A DNA stretch of 64,000 nt from Seleniivibrio woodruffii. GTDB lineage: Bacteria > Chrysiogenota > Deferribacteres > Deferribacterales > Geovibrionaceae. Position numbers and translations under genes: made by a program. The notes below the pieces were generated by a model. It did not search any database, was not told the DNA's origin, and worked only from the letters and a program-made list of their open reading frames with translations. Below, piece by piece: positions 37,581 to 48,788 of this stretch (position 1 is its first letter; every line of letters starts with the position of its first letter). The DNA is taken from assembly GCF_029267515.1 (NCBI RefSeq), contig NZ_JAJUIS010000002.1:62001-126000 (forward strand). The letters are read 5' to 3'.

Positions 37581-39866
37581 TTATTTATGTTTCTGTTTTG
37601 CCTTTTCTATTGCATCAACAACTGCGATTGCGCCGAGGTTGACTATCTCATTAACTCCGCTACCTCTTTGCAGAACATGAACGGAGCTTTGGAAACCTTG
37701 CAGTATGGGACCTATCGCTATGCCGCCGCCCAGTCTCCAGAGGAGTTTGTACGCGCTGTTCCCTGCCTCAAGGTTGGGGAAAACAAGCACGCTTGCGTCG
37801 CCTTTAATGTCGGAGAAGGGGAATGCCTCTTCCGCAATGGGTCTGTAAAGTGCTGTGTCCGCCTGCATGTCTCCGTCTATTATCAGTTTGGGATATTTAT
37901 CTTTAACCTTTTTAATTGCATCGACAATTTTTGTTGTTCTGGGCATTTTAACAGAGCCGAAGTTGGTGAAAGATATCATGGCAACTTTAGGTTCTATTTC
38001 GAACTTAGCGCATGTGTCCGCGGACTGCATGGCTATCTGTGCCAGAACGTCAGCGTCGGGGTCTATGTTCACAGTTGTGTCGGCGCAGAGGACAACCCGG
38101 TCTCTGAAAACCATGAAATATGCGCCGGAAGGACTTGTATAGCCTTCCTGCATGGGCATTATCTCAAGCAGAGGCTTAATGGCATCGGGATAGTTGCGTG
38201 AATATCCGTTGAGCAGACAGTCAGCGTCCCCGCAATATACCATCATAGCAGCGTAATAATCGCTTATGCGCACAAGGAGTCTGTGCGCCTCATCCATGGT
38301 GAGTCCCTTCCTCTGGCGCATGTTGTGAAGCAGTTTAGTGTACTTGTCCAGATTGGGCGCGAGCGAGGGGTTAATTATTTCGCAGTCCGTAAGGTCGATG
38401 TTGTGTCTTTCGGCAATAGCGCGGATATGTTCTTCTTCTCCCAGCAGTACGGGTCTTGCGATACCTTCCTCAACCATTTTCTGTGCTGCGCGGAGAACTT
38501 TTTCGTGTTCGCCTTCGGGCAGTACGAGTCTTTTCGGTTTTTGTCTTGCAACACTTATTATCTGTCTGGTGAACTCTTTTGCAAAAGAGAGTCTTGATTC
38601 CAGATAATCCTTGTATTTTTCAAAGCTGGGGATGTCTTTCTGTGCAACGCCTGTGTCGATTGCAGCTTTAGCGACCGCGGGTGCAACCCATGTGAGCACT
38701 CTGGGGTCGAAAGGTTTCGGGATTATATAGTCAGGACCGAACTCAATTCTGTCAACGCCGTACGCCTTGCATACCGATTCCGGAACTTCCTGTCTGGCAA
38801 GCTGGGCGAGAGCATTTACAGCAGCCATCTTCATGTCCTCATTGATTGCTTTTGCTCTGACATCAAGCGCGCCTCTGAAAATGAAGGGGAATCCGAGAAC
38901 GTTGTTAACCTGATTGGGATAATCAGAGCGACCAGTAGCCATGATAGCATCTCCGCGTATCTCTGCGACCTCTTCTGGTGTGATTTCAGGATCGGGGTTT
39001 GCCATTGCCATGATGATGGGGTTGCGAGCCATGCCTTTGACCATGTTAGGTGTCACGGCACCTTTCTGGGAGAGACCGAGGAAAACGTCTGCTCCGTCCA
39101 TCGCCTCTTCGAGTGTCCTTTTGTCAGTGTTGACGGCGAACTCCTCTTTATATTTGTTCATGCCTTCGGTGCGTCCATTATATATAATACCTTTAGTGTC
39201 GCACATAACGATATTTTCGCGTGTCGCACCGACGAGCACCATCAGTTTCCCGATGGCTATTCCCGCTGCTCCGGCTCCGTTGACAACTATTTTTACTGTG
39301 CCTATCTTTTTGCCCACAAGGTCAAGAGCGTTTATGAGTGCGGCAACGGCTATGATAGCTGTCCCGTGCTGGTCATCGTGGAAAACGGGTATGTTGAGTC
39401 GCTCTTTAAGGGTCTCCTCAATATAAAAACAGTCCGGAGCTTTAATATCTTCAAGGTTGATGCCGCCGAAGGTCGGTTCCATCAGCTCACATGCTTTGAT
39501 AACGTCGTCGGGGTTTTTGGTGTTAAGTTCTATGTCAAAAACATCGACATCGGCAAACCTTTTGAAGAGAACGCCTTTTCCCTCCATAACAGGTTTTCCG
39601 GCAGCGGCGCCTATGTCGCCGAGACCAAGAACCGCCGTGCCGTTTGAAACGACGGCGACAAGGTTTCCTTTGGATGTGTAGTCATAGACCAGTTCTGGGT
39701 TGGCTTCTATTTCCAAACAGGGCTGAGCAACGCCCGGAGTGTATGCTAGTGAAAGGTCTCTCTGAGTATAACAGGGTTTAGTGGCGACGACCTCAATTTT
39801 TCCGCATCTTGGAAATTTGTGATAGTCAAGGACTTCTTCCTTCGTTATTGCTTTTCTGTTCTTCAT
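37581..39866 (-). CDS. maeB: NADP-dependent malic enzyme with C-terminal phosphotransacetylase-like domain
   Basis: 761 aa; malic domain [32 protein letters not shown]-like C-terminal region. Confidence 0.94.
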   Translation of the reverse strand: MKNRKAITKEEVLDYHKFPRCGKIEVVATKPCYTQRDLSLAYTPGVAQPCLEIEANPELVYDYTSKGNLVAVVSNGTAVLGLGDIGAAAGKPVMEGKGVLFKRFADVDVFDIELNTKNPDDVIKACELMEPTFGGINLEDIKAPDCFYIEETLKERLNIPVFHDDQHGTAIIAVAALINALDLVGKKIGTVKIVVNGAGAAGIAIGKLMVLVGATRENIVMCDTKGIIYNGRTEGMNKYKEEFAVNTDKRTLEEAMDGADVFLGLSQKGAVTPNMVKGMARNPIIMAMANPDPEITPEEVAEIRGDAIMATGRSDYPNQVNNVLGFPFIFRGALDVRAKAINEDMKMAAVNALAQLARQEVPESVCKAYGVDRIEFGPDYIIPKPFDPRVLTWVAPAVAKAAIDTGVAQKDIPSFEKYKDYLESRLSFAKEFTRQIISVARQKPKRLVLPEGEHEKVLRAAQKMVEEGIARPVLLGEEEHIRAIAERHNIDLTDCEIINPSLAPNLDKYTKLLHNMRQRKGLTMDEAHRLLVRISDYYAAMMVYCGDADCLLNGYSRNYPDAIKPLLEIMPMQEGYTSPSGAYFMVFRDRVVLCADTTVNIDPDADVLAQIAMQSADTCAKFEIEPKVAMISFTNFGSVKMPRTTKIVDAIKKVKDKYPKLIIDGDMQADTALYRPIAEEAFPFSDIKGDASVLVFPNLEAGNSAYKLLWRLGGGIAIGPILQGFQSSVHVLQRGSGVNEIVNLGAIAVVDAIEKAKQKHK

Positions 39867-40306
39867 ATACAGTCCTCCATACTAATGTTCTGTTACAGGA
39901 TAGGGTATGTTAAACTATTAGTCAACTCAAAATCGACAGCACTACTTTTTTTCATAAAAAAGTTAAATTAAATTAAACGAAAAGTTAGCTATATTTAAAT
40001 CGAAAAAATCAATTCAATTTTATAATATTCCTGTTCTGTTATTGAAATAAAAAATAGTATGAAAATATAATATGTGTTTGTTATTTGATTTATCTATCGA
40101 TATAGACCTTTAAATAAAGCCTTTGTCTGATGATATTCTTTGTTTTGATTTAATTTATAGGAAGATTTTTTAATAGTATTTCTATACAATAATAATTGTG
40201 ATAATACTTGTTATATGGTTTTGCGATAAGTTGTTTCATAGTGATGTTTTGATGTAACCAAAATTTAACAGAGGTTGTTTCAATTTTTTACCTGCAATCT
40301 TAAAAA

Positions 40307-40335
40307 ATTGAAATCTGTACCATGAGGGTGTATAC
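40307..40335 (+). promoter_or_regulatory. Sigma70-type promoter upstream of tyrosine recombinase gene
   Basis: TTGAAA-17 bp-TATACA. Confidence 0.65.
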
Positions 40336-40371
40336 ATATTACAGACTTATGTTAGCACGAAAAGGGATATT

Positions 40372-41259
40372 TTGGACAACGGAAAACTTATTTTCAATTT
40401 TAAAACATGGATGAAGCACGAGCAGGGGCTTGCCGATAACACCGTTGCCGCTTACGAATCCGACGTTTCCATCTTTGCATCTTCAATCATGAAAAATCTT
40501 GCCGAATGTTCCGCTCAGGAGATAATTGCCTTTATGACGGCAATGCGCAAAGACGGCTACAGTATAGAGACGGTTCTGCGCAGGATATCCGGCATTTCAG
40601 CCTTCTATGATTTTCTGATTCAGGAGAGGATGATAAAGACCAATCCCTGCGGATTTGTGTCCAAGCCTTCAAAGTGGGAGAAACTGCCCGTATTTCTGAA
40701 TTTTGATGAAGTGGAGATGCTGCTCAATGCGCCTGATGTTTCATCTAAATTTGGTTTCCGTGACAGGATAATTTTTGAAACTCTGTATTCAACCGGTATG
40801 CGCATAAGCGAGCTTACCGGGCTTAAAGTTGCAGAACTTGACATGAACCGCGAGATAATGCGTGTGACAGGAAAGGGCGGCAAACAGCGCTTTGTTCCTC
40901 TTTACAGCTCTCTGGCGGAGAAAATGAGGGATTATCTTGGTTTCCGTAAAGATTATTTTGTTAAAGAGCGTGATGAAGGCTGGCTTTTTCTCAGCAAAAA
41001 CGGTAAACAGCTAGACAGGGAGCTTGTATTCATGCTTGTGAAAAAATATGCCGAAAAAGCCGGAATCAATAAAAATATATCGCCGCATACCCTGCGTCAC
41101 TCGTTCGCTACTCACCTGCTGACAAACGGCGCAGATTTGCGAACAATACAGATTTTTCTCGGTCACTCAGACCTTTCCACCACCCAACGCTATACGCATG
41201 TCACTGATGACACTTCCAGAAACGTGCTTCTGAACTGCCATCCGAGATTTAAAAGATGA
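40372..41259 (+). CDS. Tyrosine recombinase XerC/XerD family
   Basis: STGMRISELTGL, ISPHTLRHSFATHLLTNGADLRTIQIFLGHSDLSTTQRYTHV catalytic box; TTG start. Confidence 0.93.
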   Translation: MDNGKLIFNFKTWMKHEQGLADNTVAAYESDVSIFASSIMKNLAECSAQEIIAFMTAMRKDGYSIETVLRRISGISAFYDFLIQERMIKTNPCGFVSKPSKWEKLPVFLNFDEVEMLLNAPDVSSKFGFRDRIIFETLYSTGMRISELTGLKVAELDMNREIMRVTGKGGKQRFVPLYSSLAEKMRDYLGFRKDYFVKERDEGWLFLSKNGKQLDRELVFMLVKKYAEKAGINKNISPHTLRHSFATHLLTNGADLRTIQIFLGHSDLSTTQRYTHVTDDTSRNVLLNCHPRFKR

Positions 41260-43898
41260 AAAGAATAGCAGTTACTCATAAAAATCCTGATTTCGATGCC
41301 ATGGCAAGTGCTTACGCTGCGTACAGACTTTACGGATTAGATGCCGTGGTCACAGCCACTTCATACGAATCCGCAGTTAACGAATACGTTTCGACACTTG
41401 AAAAACCGCTCCCGATAGTCCATCTGAAAGAGAAGGATATTGAAGATATAGAATCTCTTGATCTGCTGGTTATAACCGACTGCAAGCTGGCGGGCAGGCT
41501 TGAACCGTTGGAAAGCCTTGTGGCAAAAGCTAAAAAGGTTATAGTTTTCGACCATCATCCGGCACACGGGCAGGACATTGAGGCGGATGAGATGTACGTC
41601 GAGGAGACCGGATCCTGCTCTGCCGTTATAGTGCAGAAGATGAAAGAATCGGGGCTTACCCTTACGCCGGAAGAGGCTACCCTTATTATGACGGGCATCT
41701 ACGAGGACACTGGTATGCTTACCTTCACAAGCACTACCGTTAAGGATATGGAGGCTGCCGCTTGGCTTCTTTCTTTCGGGGCGAACCTGCACGAGGTGGG
41801 GGAATATGTCAAACGGGAACTCAGTAGAGAACACGTTTTCATACTTAACGAACTTTTGACCAATATGAATGTGCACGCCATAGGGTCTGTGAGAGTCGGT
41901 GTATCAAATGCAAGTAACGACAAATATATAGAAGATATATCTCATCTTGCTCATAAGATAATGGATATAGAATCTCTGGACGCTTTGTTCATTCTTGTGC
42001 GGACTGGCGACAGGATCGTTCTTGTGGGCAGGAGCCGCACCGACGATGTTGACGCGGCGGAGATAGCCGCGGCTTTCGGAGGCGGCGGGCACTATACGGC
42101 GGCGAGCGCCGTAATAAAAGACCAGATGCTCCACGAGTGTGTGGCTAAACTGGATATGATTCTTGGTGAATCGGTGAAGCCTGTCAAAAAGGCGCGGGAC
42201 ATCATGACATCGCCTGTGAAAACCCTTGCAGCAAATGTGACTTTCGATGCGGCGATAGATATTTTCATGAAGCACAACCTGAACAACATGCCTGTCGTGC
42301 AGGGCGACGTACCTGTGGGTATCGTCTCCAGAAGGGATATCCTGCAGGGTTTGAAACACGGACTTAACAGTGAGCCTGTAAGCTCCATCATGCAGGTGGA
42401 GTTCACGAAAATACCGCCGGATATGCCGTATTACACCATAGAGGAGACCATGCTTGCCGGTAACCATAAGATGGTTATTGTTGAAGAGGATGGCAGACTT
42501 ATGGGGGTAATCACCCGCACGGATCTTCTTAGGCTGATTCACGACGAAATAGCCAGAATGCCCCGTTTCAGCGACGGAAGGCTGATGAAGGGCGAGAACG
42601 GCAGAAGCAAGAACATCGCTGGGCAGATGGAGAACATTCTGCCGGAGCGTGTTTTCGGCACACTCAAAGACGTTGGCGCTATGGCGGATGAGCTTGGGTA
42701 CAAGTGTTATCTGGTTGGCGGCGTGGTGCGGGATATTCTGCTGAGGAAGACAAACGAGGATATCGACATAGTCGTTGAGGGCAGCGCCCCTGATTTCGCG
42801 AAGGTTTTTGCCGACAGGATGGGTGCGCGGGCTGCCATACATGCGAAATTTAAAACTGCCGTGGTGATTTTTCCCGATGGTTTTCGTGTGGATTTTGCCA
42901 CCAGCCGCACCGAATACTATAATTTTCCTGCCTCCGCTCCCACAGTGGAGGACGCTTCTATAAAGAATGACCTTTTCCGAAGGGATTTTTCCATAAACGC
43001 AATGGCTGTTAAGCTGAACAGGAAAGAGTTCGGCGTTCTGCTGGACTTTTTCGGCGGACAGAGGGACTTGCAGGATAAAAAGATACGGGTTCTTCATTCG
43101 CTTAGTTTCGTTGACGACCCGTCCCGTGCACTGCGCGCCGTTCGGTTCGCCGTGCGGTTCGATTTCATGATAGGACCTCACACTGACAGACTTTTCCGCC
43201 ACGCTGTTAACCTTGACCTGTTCGAGCGCGTTCAGGGACAGCGGATGTTTCTGGAACTGAAGTATATCCTGAGCGAGAAGAACTACCGCAAGGCATTAAG
43301 GATGATGCGTAAATATGACCTGCTGAGATTCTTTCATCCTACGCTGCGTGTGGACGAGCGGAAAGAGGCGCTTTTTGATGATCTGGACACTATTCTGGAT
43401 TGGTACGGGTTCCAGTTCGACGAGGAACCGGAGGCGTATCTTGCGCGGATGGCAGTGCTTTTCAGCGATATGGAGAGACAGGCGGTCAAGGATGTGCTGA
43501 GGCGTTTCAGTCTGGATGAGCACAAAACAAATCAGCACGCGGAATGTTTCAAAATGGTTAAGGATACCTCTGCATGGCTCAGACGATCGAAAAAGATGCC
43601 GGATTCGGTGTTTACCAGAAGGATGAATATGATGGATATTCCATGTGCTATAGCGGTTTCCGCTCTTGCAGGAGAGGATTTCGAACGGCAGGTCAAAGAA
43701 TATTTTACTGTTTTCAGGTATGTTAAGCCGGATATCACCGGAAACGACCTGCTTGAGATGAAAATTGAGCCGAGAACTGAGTATTCCAACCTGCTTTCGG
43801 CGCTTAAAGATGCGAAAATAGATAAAAAATGCACCGACAGGGAGAGCCAGATAAGATTTGTGCAGGAAATGGTGAAAAATGATAAAAAAAACCGTTGA
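41256..43898 (+). CDS. DHH phosphoesterase-CBS-CBS-tRNA nucleotidyltransferase/poly(A) polymerase fusion
   Basis: 880 aa; VFDHHPAHGQ, two CBS domains, GGVVRDILLRKTNEDIDIVVEG and RRDFSINAMA. Confidence 0.93.
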   Translation: MKRIAVTHKNPDFDAMASAYAAYRLYGLDAVVTATSYESAVNEYVSTLEKPLPIVHLKEKDIEDIESLDLLVITDCKLAGRLEPLESLVAKAKKVIVFDHHPAHGQDIEADEMYVEETGSCSAVIVQKMKESGLTLTPEEATLIMTGIYEDTGMLTFTSTTVKDMEAAAWLLSFGANLHEVGEYVKRELSREHVFILNELLTNMNVHAIGSVRVGVSNASNDKYIEDISHLAHKIMDIESLDALFILVRTGDRIVLVGRSRTDDVDAAEIAAAFGGGGHYTAASAVIKDQMLHECVAKLDMILGESVKPVKKARDIMTSPVKTLAANVTFDAAIDIFMKHNLNNMPVVQGDVPVGIVSRRDILQGLKHGLNSEPVSSIMQVEFTKIPPDMPYYTIEETMLAGNHKMVIVEEDGRLMGVITRTDLLRLIHDEIARMPRFSDGRLMKGENGRSKNIAGQMENILPERVFGTLKDVGAMADELGYKCYLVGGVVRDILLRKTNEDIDIVVEGSAPDFAKVFADRMGARAAIHAKFKTAVVIFPDGFRVDFATSRTEYYNFPASAPTVEDASIKNDLFRRDFSINAMAVKLNRKEFGVLLDFFGGQRDLQDKKIRVLHSLSFVDDPSRALRAVRFAVRFDFMIGPHTDRLFRHAVNLDLFERVQGQRMFLELKYILSEKNYRKALRMMRKYDLLRFFHPTLRVDERKEALFDDLDTILDWYGFQFDEEPEAYLARMAVLFSDMERQAVKDVLRRFSLDEHKTNQHAECFKMVKDTSAWLRRSKKMPDSVFTRRMNMMDIPCAIAVSALAGEDFERQVKEYFTVFRYVKPDITGNDLLEMKIEPRTEYSNLLSALKDAKIDKKCTDRESQIRFVQEMVKNDKKNR

Positions 43899-44829
43899 GG
43901 TTGCAAAAATACTCGTTCCGTCCATCCTCGGACATAAAGACACACATCTGAGGATGATAAATTCTGAATTTTCAGTCAGCACAAGCGTTCTTGGCGGCGT
44001 ATTCACCATTGAAGGCAAGGCGGAGGATGTCCGTATGGCTGTCAAAGTGCTTGAGGAAATGGTTAAGATAGCTTCCGAAGACGACCTTGACACATCCAAG
44101 ACCGCAGACATAATCCGCATGATTGCAGACAACACAGAGGACGCATACGATATCATGAAGGATGGCATACCTGTTGCGGGGCGCGTTAAAAAAGTTGCGC
44201 CGAAATCCGCATTACAGAGGGATTACGTCAACGCCATCCGCAACAACGACATGGTTTTCGGCATAGGTCCGGCGGGAACAGGCAAAACTTATCTTGCCAT
44301 GGCGATGGGTGTTTACTATTTTCTGCGTAAGAAATGCGGTAAGATAATTCTGACACGCCCCGCTGTTGAGGCGGGTGAGAACCTCGGATTTCTCCCAGGA
44401 GACATAAGCGACAAGATAAACCCTTATCTGCGCCCTCTGTACGATGCGATGTACAGCATGATGGACTACGGCAGAGTGAACGCTCTGATTGAAGACGGCA
44501 TAATCGAGGTTGCGCCGCTGGCTTTCATGCGCGGAAGGACTCTGAACGATGCTTTTATTATTCTTGACGAGGCGCAGAACACCACGGAGGAGCAGATGAA
44601 GATGTTTCTGACGCGGATGGGCTTCCAGTCAAAAGTTGTTGTTACCGGAGACATAACCCAGATAGACCTGCCGACCTCCAGAAACAGCGGTCTGATACAG
44701 GCCAGAAAGATACTTAAAGATATCAATGGCATAAAGTTCATACAGTTCACGGAAAAGGACGTTGTGCGCAATACCCTTGTGCAGAAGATTGTTCAGGCAT
44801 ACGATAAATATCACGGAGATACACATTGA
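43879..44829 (+). CDS. PhoH-family ATPase
   Basis: GIGPAGTGKTYLAMAM Walker A; LTRPAVEAGENLGFLPGDISDKINPYLRPLYDA. Confidence 0.95.
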   Translation: MIKKTVEVAKILVPSILGHKDTHLRMINSEFSVSTSVLGGVFTIEGKAEDVRMAVKVLEEMVKIASEDDLDTSKTADIIRMIADNTEDAYDIMKDGIPVAGRVKKVAPKSALQRDYVNAIRNNDMVFGIGPAGTGKTYLAMAMGVYYFLRKKCGKIILTRPAVEAGENLGFLPGDISDKINPYLRPLYDAMYSMMDYGRVNALIEDGIIEVAPLAFMRGRTLNDAFIILDEAQNTTEEQMKMFLTRMGFQSKVVVTGDITQIDLPTSRNSGLIQARKILKDINGIKFIQFTEKDVVRNTLVQKIVQAYDKYHGDTH

Positions 44830-45281
44830 AAGCGGAAATACTTATAACGGATGAGGTTGAGAGCGGACTTGCTGAGGAGCTTTTCAGACAGGCGGCTGAC
44901 GCTGTTTTTGAAGAGCTTGAGGTGGAGTTTGACGAGTGCGAGGTTTCGCTGCTTATATGCGATGATGCCCAGATTCAGGAACTTAACAAAGAATACCGCG
45001 AGAAGGATTATGCAACGGATGTGCTGTCGTTTCCGATGTCCGACGATCCTTATGGCGAGGGCGGGATGCTCGGCGATATCGTTATTTCTCTTGATACCGC
45101 GAAGAAGCAGGCGGCAGAGGCTGATATTGCACTTGAGCGCGAGGTGAGTTTCCTTTTTATACACGGACTTCTGCACCTTATGGGGTTTGACCATGAGCTT
45201 GGGCAGGAGGAAGAGGAGGAAATGTTCACTCTTCAGGAGGAAATATTACTGAAACTTGTCAAATCAGGGAAAGTAGCTTGA
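44826..45281 (+). CDS. ybeY: Endoribonuclease YbeY
   Basis: YATDVLSFPMSD and HGLLHLMGFDHE metal site. Confidence 0.95.
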   Translation: MKAEILITDEVESGLAEELFRQAADAVFEELEVEFDECEVSLLICDDAQIQELNKEYREKDYATDVLSFPMSDDPYGEGGMLGDIVISLDTAKKQAAEADIALEREVSFLFIHGLLHLMGFDHELGQEEEEEMFTLQEEILLKLVKSGKVA

Positions 45282-45415
45282 TAAAGTTTCTTCGTTATGT
45301 TATTTAGAGCTAATCGGCACTGGATTTTTTCCTGCCGAAATTAATATTTTTTATGAGGTAAAAAACCCTTCAATGGACTCGGACAGTTCGTGTTATCGTT
45401 TTAAAGGAGACGTAA

Positions 45416-46723
45416 GTGAGTGATTCTTTAATTCTTGAGTTGCTTACGATTATCGTCTGCGTCGTTCTTTCATCATTCTTTTCGGGAAGTGAAACTGCTC
45501 TGACATCGCTCAGCGAGATACGTGTGCGCCGTTTGATTGATGAAAATCCAAAAAATAAGCCGCTTAAACTCTGGCTTGAGCACCCTAACAAAGTGCTTAA
45601 CACCACATTGATAGGAAACAACATTGTCAACATTCTTGCGTCTGTTCTGGCGACGGACTTCACCGCAAAGGTTGCCGGAAACTCAAACATAGCACTGGTT
45701 ACAGGTGTTATGACCATTGTTATTCTTATTTTCGGTGAAATCACACCTAAAACCTATGCGAAACACAATGCCGATAAAATAGCGCTGCGTGTTGTCAAAC
45801 TTATAAAAATTCCGTTTATTCTGTTCTACCCCTTTTCTTACGGGATAAATAAACTCGTAAAATGGATAATCGTGCTTTCGGGCGGAAACTTTGAGAAATC
45901 AAGGCATAAGATAACCGAGGACGAGCTTGAATTTTACATCTCTGAAAGCGGAAAAGAGGGGATGCTTGAAGGCAATAAAACTAAGATGCTCCAGAATATC
46001 TTCGACATCAGTGAGATATATGTAAAAGAGGTCATGGTGCCCAGAACGGATATGGTTGCTGTTGACATAAATACTCCTGCCGAAGAGTATCTGGACAGGA
46101 TACTTGCTTCCGAATTTTCGCGGATACCCGTTTATGAAGACAGCATAGACAAGATAGTCGGTATCCTTTACGTTAAAGACCTGCTGAAATTCGTTAAAGA
46201 GGACGGGGTCAATTTCGACCTCAGAAAGGTTATCAGAAAGCCCTTCTTCGTGCCTGAGACCAAAAAGATAGACTCTATGATGGGTGAGTTTCAGAAAAGC
46301 CGCAACCATATGGCGGTGGTTATTGACGAATACGGCGGCGTTGCCGGTATTGTCACCCTTGAGGATATCCTTGAGGAAATTGTCGGCGAAATATGGGACG
46401 AGTATGACACTGAAGAACACGAAGTGGTTCAGACATCCGATGATACCTATATCGTTGATGTGCGTATGGATATCGACGATTTCTGCGACAAGTTCGGAGT
46501 GGACAAGACTCACGAGATGGACGAGTACGAAACCCTTGGAGGGCTTGTTTTCGACATAGCGGGCAAGATTCCGGAGGTCGGCGAAGTCTATAAATTTGAC
46601 GGCTATTCGTTTAAAATATTGAATAAACATGAAAGAAGACTTGACAAGGTGGAGTTAACAAGGCTACACAGAGAGCCTGAAGATGATGAGGAGAACTCCG
46701 CCGAATATGAAAAAACAGCATAA
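45416..46723 (+). CDS. CNNM/CorC-type hemolysin family membrane protein
   Basis: DUF21 TM domain, CBS pair (VMVPRTDMVAVD; DEYGGVAGIVTLEDILEEIVGEIWDEYD), C-terminal CorC_HlyC domain. Confidence 0.93.
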   Translation: MSDSLILELLTIIVCVVLSSFFSGSETALTSLSEIRVRRLIDENPKNKPLKLWLEHPNKVLNTTLIGNNIVNILASVLATDFTAKVAGNSNIALVTGVMTIVILIFGEITPKTYAKHNADKIALRVVKLIKIPFILFYPFSYGINKLVKWIIVLSGGNFEKSRHKITEDELEFYISESGKEGMLEGNKTKMLQNIFDISEIYVKEVMVPRTDMVAVDINTPAEEYLDRILASEFSRIPVYEDSIDKIVGILYVKDLLKFVKEDGVNFDLRKVIRKPFFVPETKKIDSMMGEFQKSRNHMAVVIDEYGGVAGIVTLEDILEEIVGEIWDEYDTEEHEVVQTSDDTYIVDVRMDIDDFCDKFGVDKTHEMDEYETLGGLVFDIAGKIPEVGEVYKFDGYSFKILNKHERRLDKVELTRLHREPEDDEENSAEYEKTA

Positions 46724-47597
46724 AACAGGTTTTGTAGCAATAGTAGGACGCCCGAACGTGGGCAAATCAACACTTCTTAACGCCATTCTTGGTGAAAAGA
46801 TTGCCATTACATCTGCGAAGCCGCAGACAACAAGAACAAATATTCAGGGGATCCTCACAAACGAGGATTCCCAGATTATCTACATAGATACACCGGGATA
46901 TCACAACGCCAAGGACACCATAAACAAGATGATGGTGCAGCAGGCTAAAGACAGTCTGGATAACGCTCATGTGATTTACATGCTCGTGCAGCCGGATGAA
47001 TTTATGGGACCGGAGCTTGAAAGTCTTCTTAAAGTTCTGGAAAAGACCGAAGCCGTTAAGTTCCTTGTGGTAAATAAGGTTGACAACTTTAAACGTGAAC
47101 TGGTATATGAAGCCGCCAACAAGTTCTTCCCGAAACTGCAGTTCAAACACGTTCTGCCCGTTTCCGCTCTTAAAGGTACCAACGTGGATAAGCTCATTGA
47201 GCTTACCGTTGAGGAACTGCCCGAAGGTGAACCGCTTTTCATCGATGACGAAATAACCACTCAGCCTGAAAAACTTCTGGTGTCCGAGTTTATCAGGGAA
47301 CAGGTTTTTCGCAGGCTGAAAGATGAGATTCCATATCAAATAATTGTTGAAACAGAAAAAATTGAAGACAGGAACGACGATTTGATGTATATTGCAGCAT
47401 CGATAATCGTTAACCGAGAATCACAGAAGGGAATAGTTATAGGCAAAGGCGCGCGTGAACTTAAAGAAATCAGCACCGCGGCGCGCATATCTTTGTCAAA
47501 TTTCTTCGGTGTAAAGATTTATTTGGATTTGTATGTTAAAGTCATTGAAGGCTGGCAGACCAAAGACGAGTATCTGAAACTACAGGGGCTTTATTGA
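46707..47597 (+). CDS. era: GTPase Era
   Basis: MKKQHKTGFVAIVGRPNVGKSTLLNAILGEKIAITSAKPQTTR; KH domain. Track start 46683. Confidence 0.97.
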   Translation: MKKQHKTGFVAIVGRPNVGKSTLLNAILGEKIAITSAKPQTTRTNIQGILTNEDSQIIYIDTPGYHNAKDTINKMMVQQAKDSLDNAHVIYMLVQPDEFMGPELESLLKVLEKTEAVKFLVVNKVDNFKRELVYEAANKFFPKLQFKHVLPVSALKGTNVDKLIELTVEELPEGEPLFIDDEITTQPEKLLVSEFIREQVFRRLKDEIPYQIIVETEKIEDRNDDLMYIAASIIVNRESQKGIVIGKGARELKEISTAARISLSNFFGVKIYLDLYVKVIEGWQTKDEYLKLQGLY

Positions 47598-47783
47598 AAT
47601 GACAGGAATCTCTGTGAAAACGAAGAACAGACATATTGGTATCAGCGCCGTTAAGCATCCCCAGATGCGCATACAGCGCCAGTATTTCACGGAGATGGAA
47701 ACTTCTTGCGATTCCCGATCGCGCTGAACGGTTTAAACCGTTAAAAACACATTGTTTATCAGCGCTATGAAAGGAGAATTGCC

Positions 47784-48740
47784 ATGGTCAAAATTTACAC
47801 CAACATTAACTCACGCCTGAAAATTTTTGAGCTTGAAGAATATCTTGCAAATATCGACGACATTGAGAGCGACGTTCTCTGGGTGGATATGATAAATCCA
47901 TCCGGCGAAGATATAAGCACCGTCGCGAAAGAATTTGAAATTGAGTTCCCATCAAAACAGGAAACGGAAGAGATTGAGATAAGCTCGCGTTTCTGGGAAT
48001 CCGATAAAGATATAACAATTAACAGCTATTTCCTCATTGTTGACGGCGAAGCGGTTTACAATGAGACTGTCACGTTCATCCTTCAGAACAACCTGCTTGT
48101 GACGATGAGATACAGGGAACTGAAAGTATTCAACGAGTGCGTTAAGAAACTGGTTTCAAGCCCAAGCATTTTCCGTGACGGCTCATACATCCTGAGCTAT
48201 ATTTTTGAAACGCGCATCGACCTTGATGCCGACATTATCGAAGGTTTGTCCCGCAACATATCCGGTCTGCGTAAAAAGCTGTCAGCAAACGACATTGACA
48301 ACGAAGATATACTGGATTATATCTATCATTACGAAAACCTTAACACCAACATCAGAGATAGTCTTATTGATAAGCAGCGCATCATTTCCGCACTGCTGAA
48401 ATCGCATAAACTTGCTGAAATAATCAAAAACAATTTCCGCATCATGATTAAAGACGTTAACTCGCTGATAGATTATGCGAAATATAACTTCGACCGTATG
48501 GACTATATCCAGAACATCGTTCTCGGTTTCGTAAACATTGAGCAGAACAAGGTAATTAAAATATTTACCGTAGTGAACGTCATATTCCTGCCGCCTACGC
48601 TTGTTGCAAGTATTTACGGTATGAACTTCAAGCATTTTCCGGAACTTGGGCTTAAATACGGATACGGATTTGCATGGGTGTTCATGATAGTTTCGGCGAT
48701 CCTGCCTGTGCTTATTTTCCGCAAGAAAAGATGGTTGTAG
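47784..48740 (+). CDS. corA: CorA family magnesium/divalent cation transporter
   Basis: C-terminal TM pair with YGMNF motif; 318 aa. Confidence 0.93.
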   Translation: MVKIYTNINSRLKIFELEEYLANIDDIESDVLWVDMINPSGEDISTVAKEFEIEFPSKQETEEIEISSRFWESDKDITINSYFLIVDGEAVYNETVTFILQNNLLVTMRYRELKVFNECVKKLVSSPSIFRDGSYILSYIFETRIDLDADIIEGLSRNISGLRKKLSANDIDNEDILDYIYHYENLNTNIRDSLIDKQRIISALLKSHKLAEIIKNNFRIMIKDVNSLIDYAKYNFDRMDYIQNIVLGFVNIEQNKVIKIFTVVNVIFLPPTLVASIYGMNFKHFPELGLKYGYGFAWVFMIVSAILPVLIFRKKRWL

Positions 48741-48788
48741 ACTGAAAATAGCTCTTTGCTTTCTGCCGTTTTGGAGTAATGTATCTGC

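Noticed and set aside
40327-40357. dif-like sequence GGTGTATACATATTACAGACTTATGTTAGCA just upstream of the recombinase
   Set aside because: Right arm resembles XerD-half dif (TTATGTTA), but the left arm fits poorly, and TTGAAA-17-TATACA makes this a good ordinary promoter.
41904-43202. 432-aa minus-strand ORF
   Set aside because: Entirely antisense to the DHH-CBS-nucleotidyltransferase gene; His/Arg-rich composition typical of shadow ORFs.
41256-43898. DHH-CBS-nucleotidyltransferase fusion as a novel architecture
   Set aside because: Same domain order is already known as an A-adding/poly(A)-type enzyme in several phyla, to my knowledge.
43296-44168. 290-aa minus-strand ORF
   Set aside because: Antisense to the nucleotidyltransferase/phoH junction; no family features.
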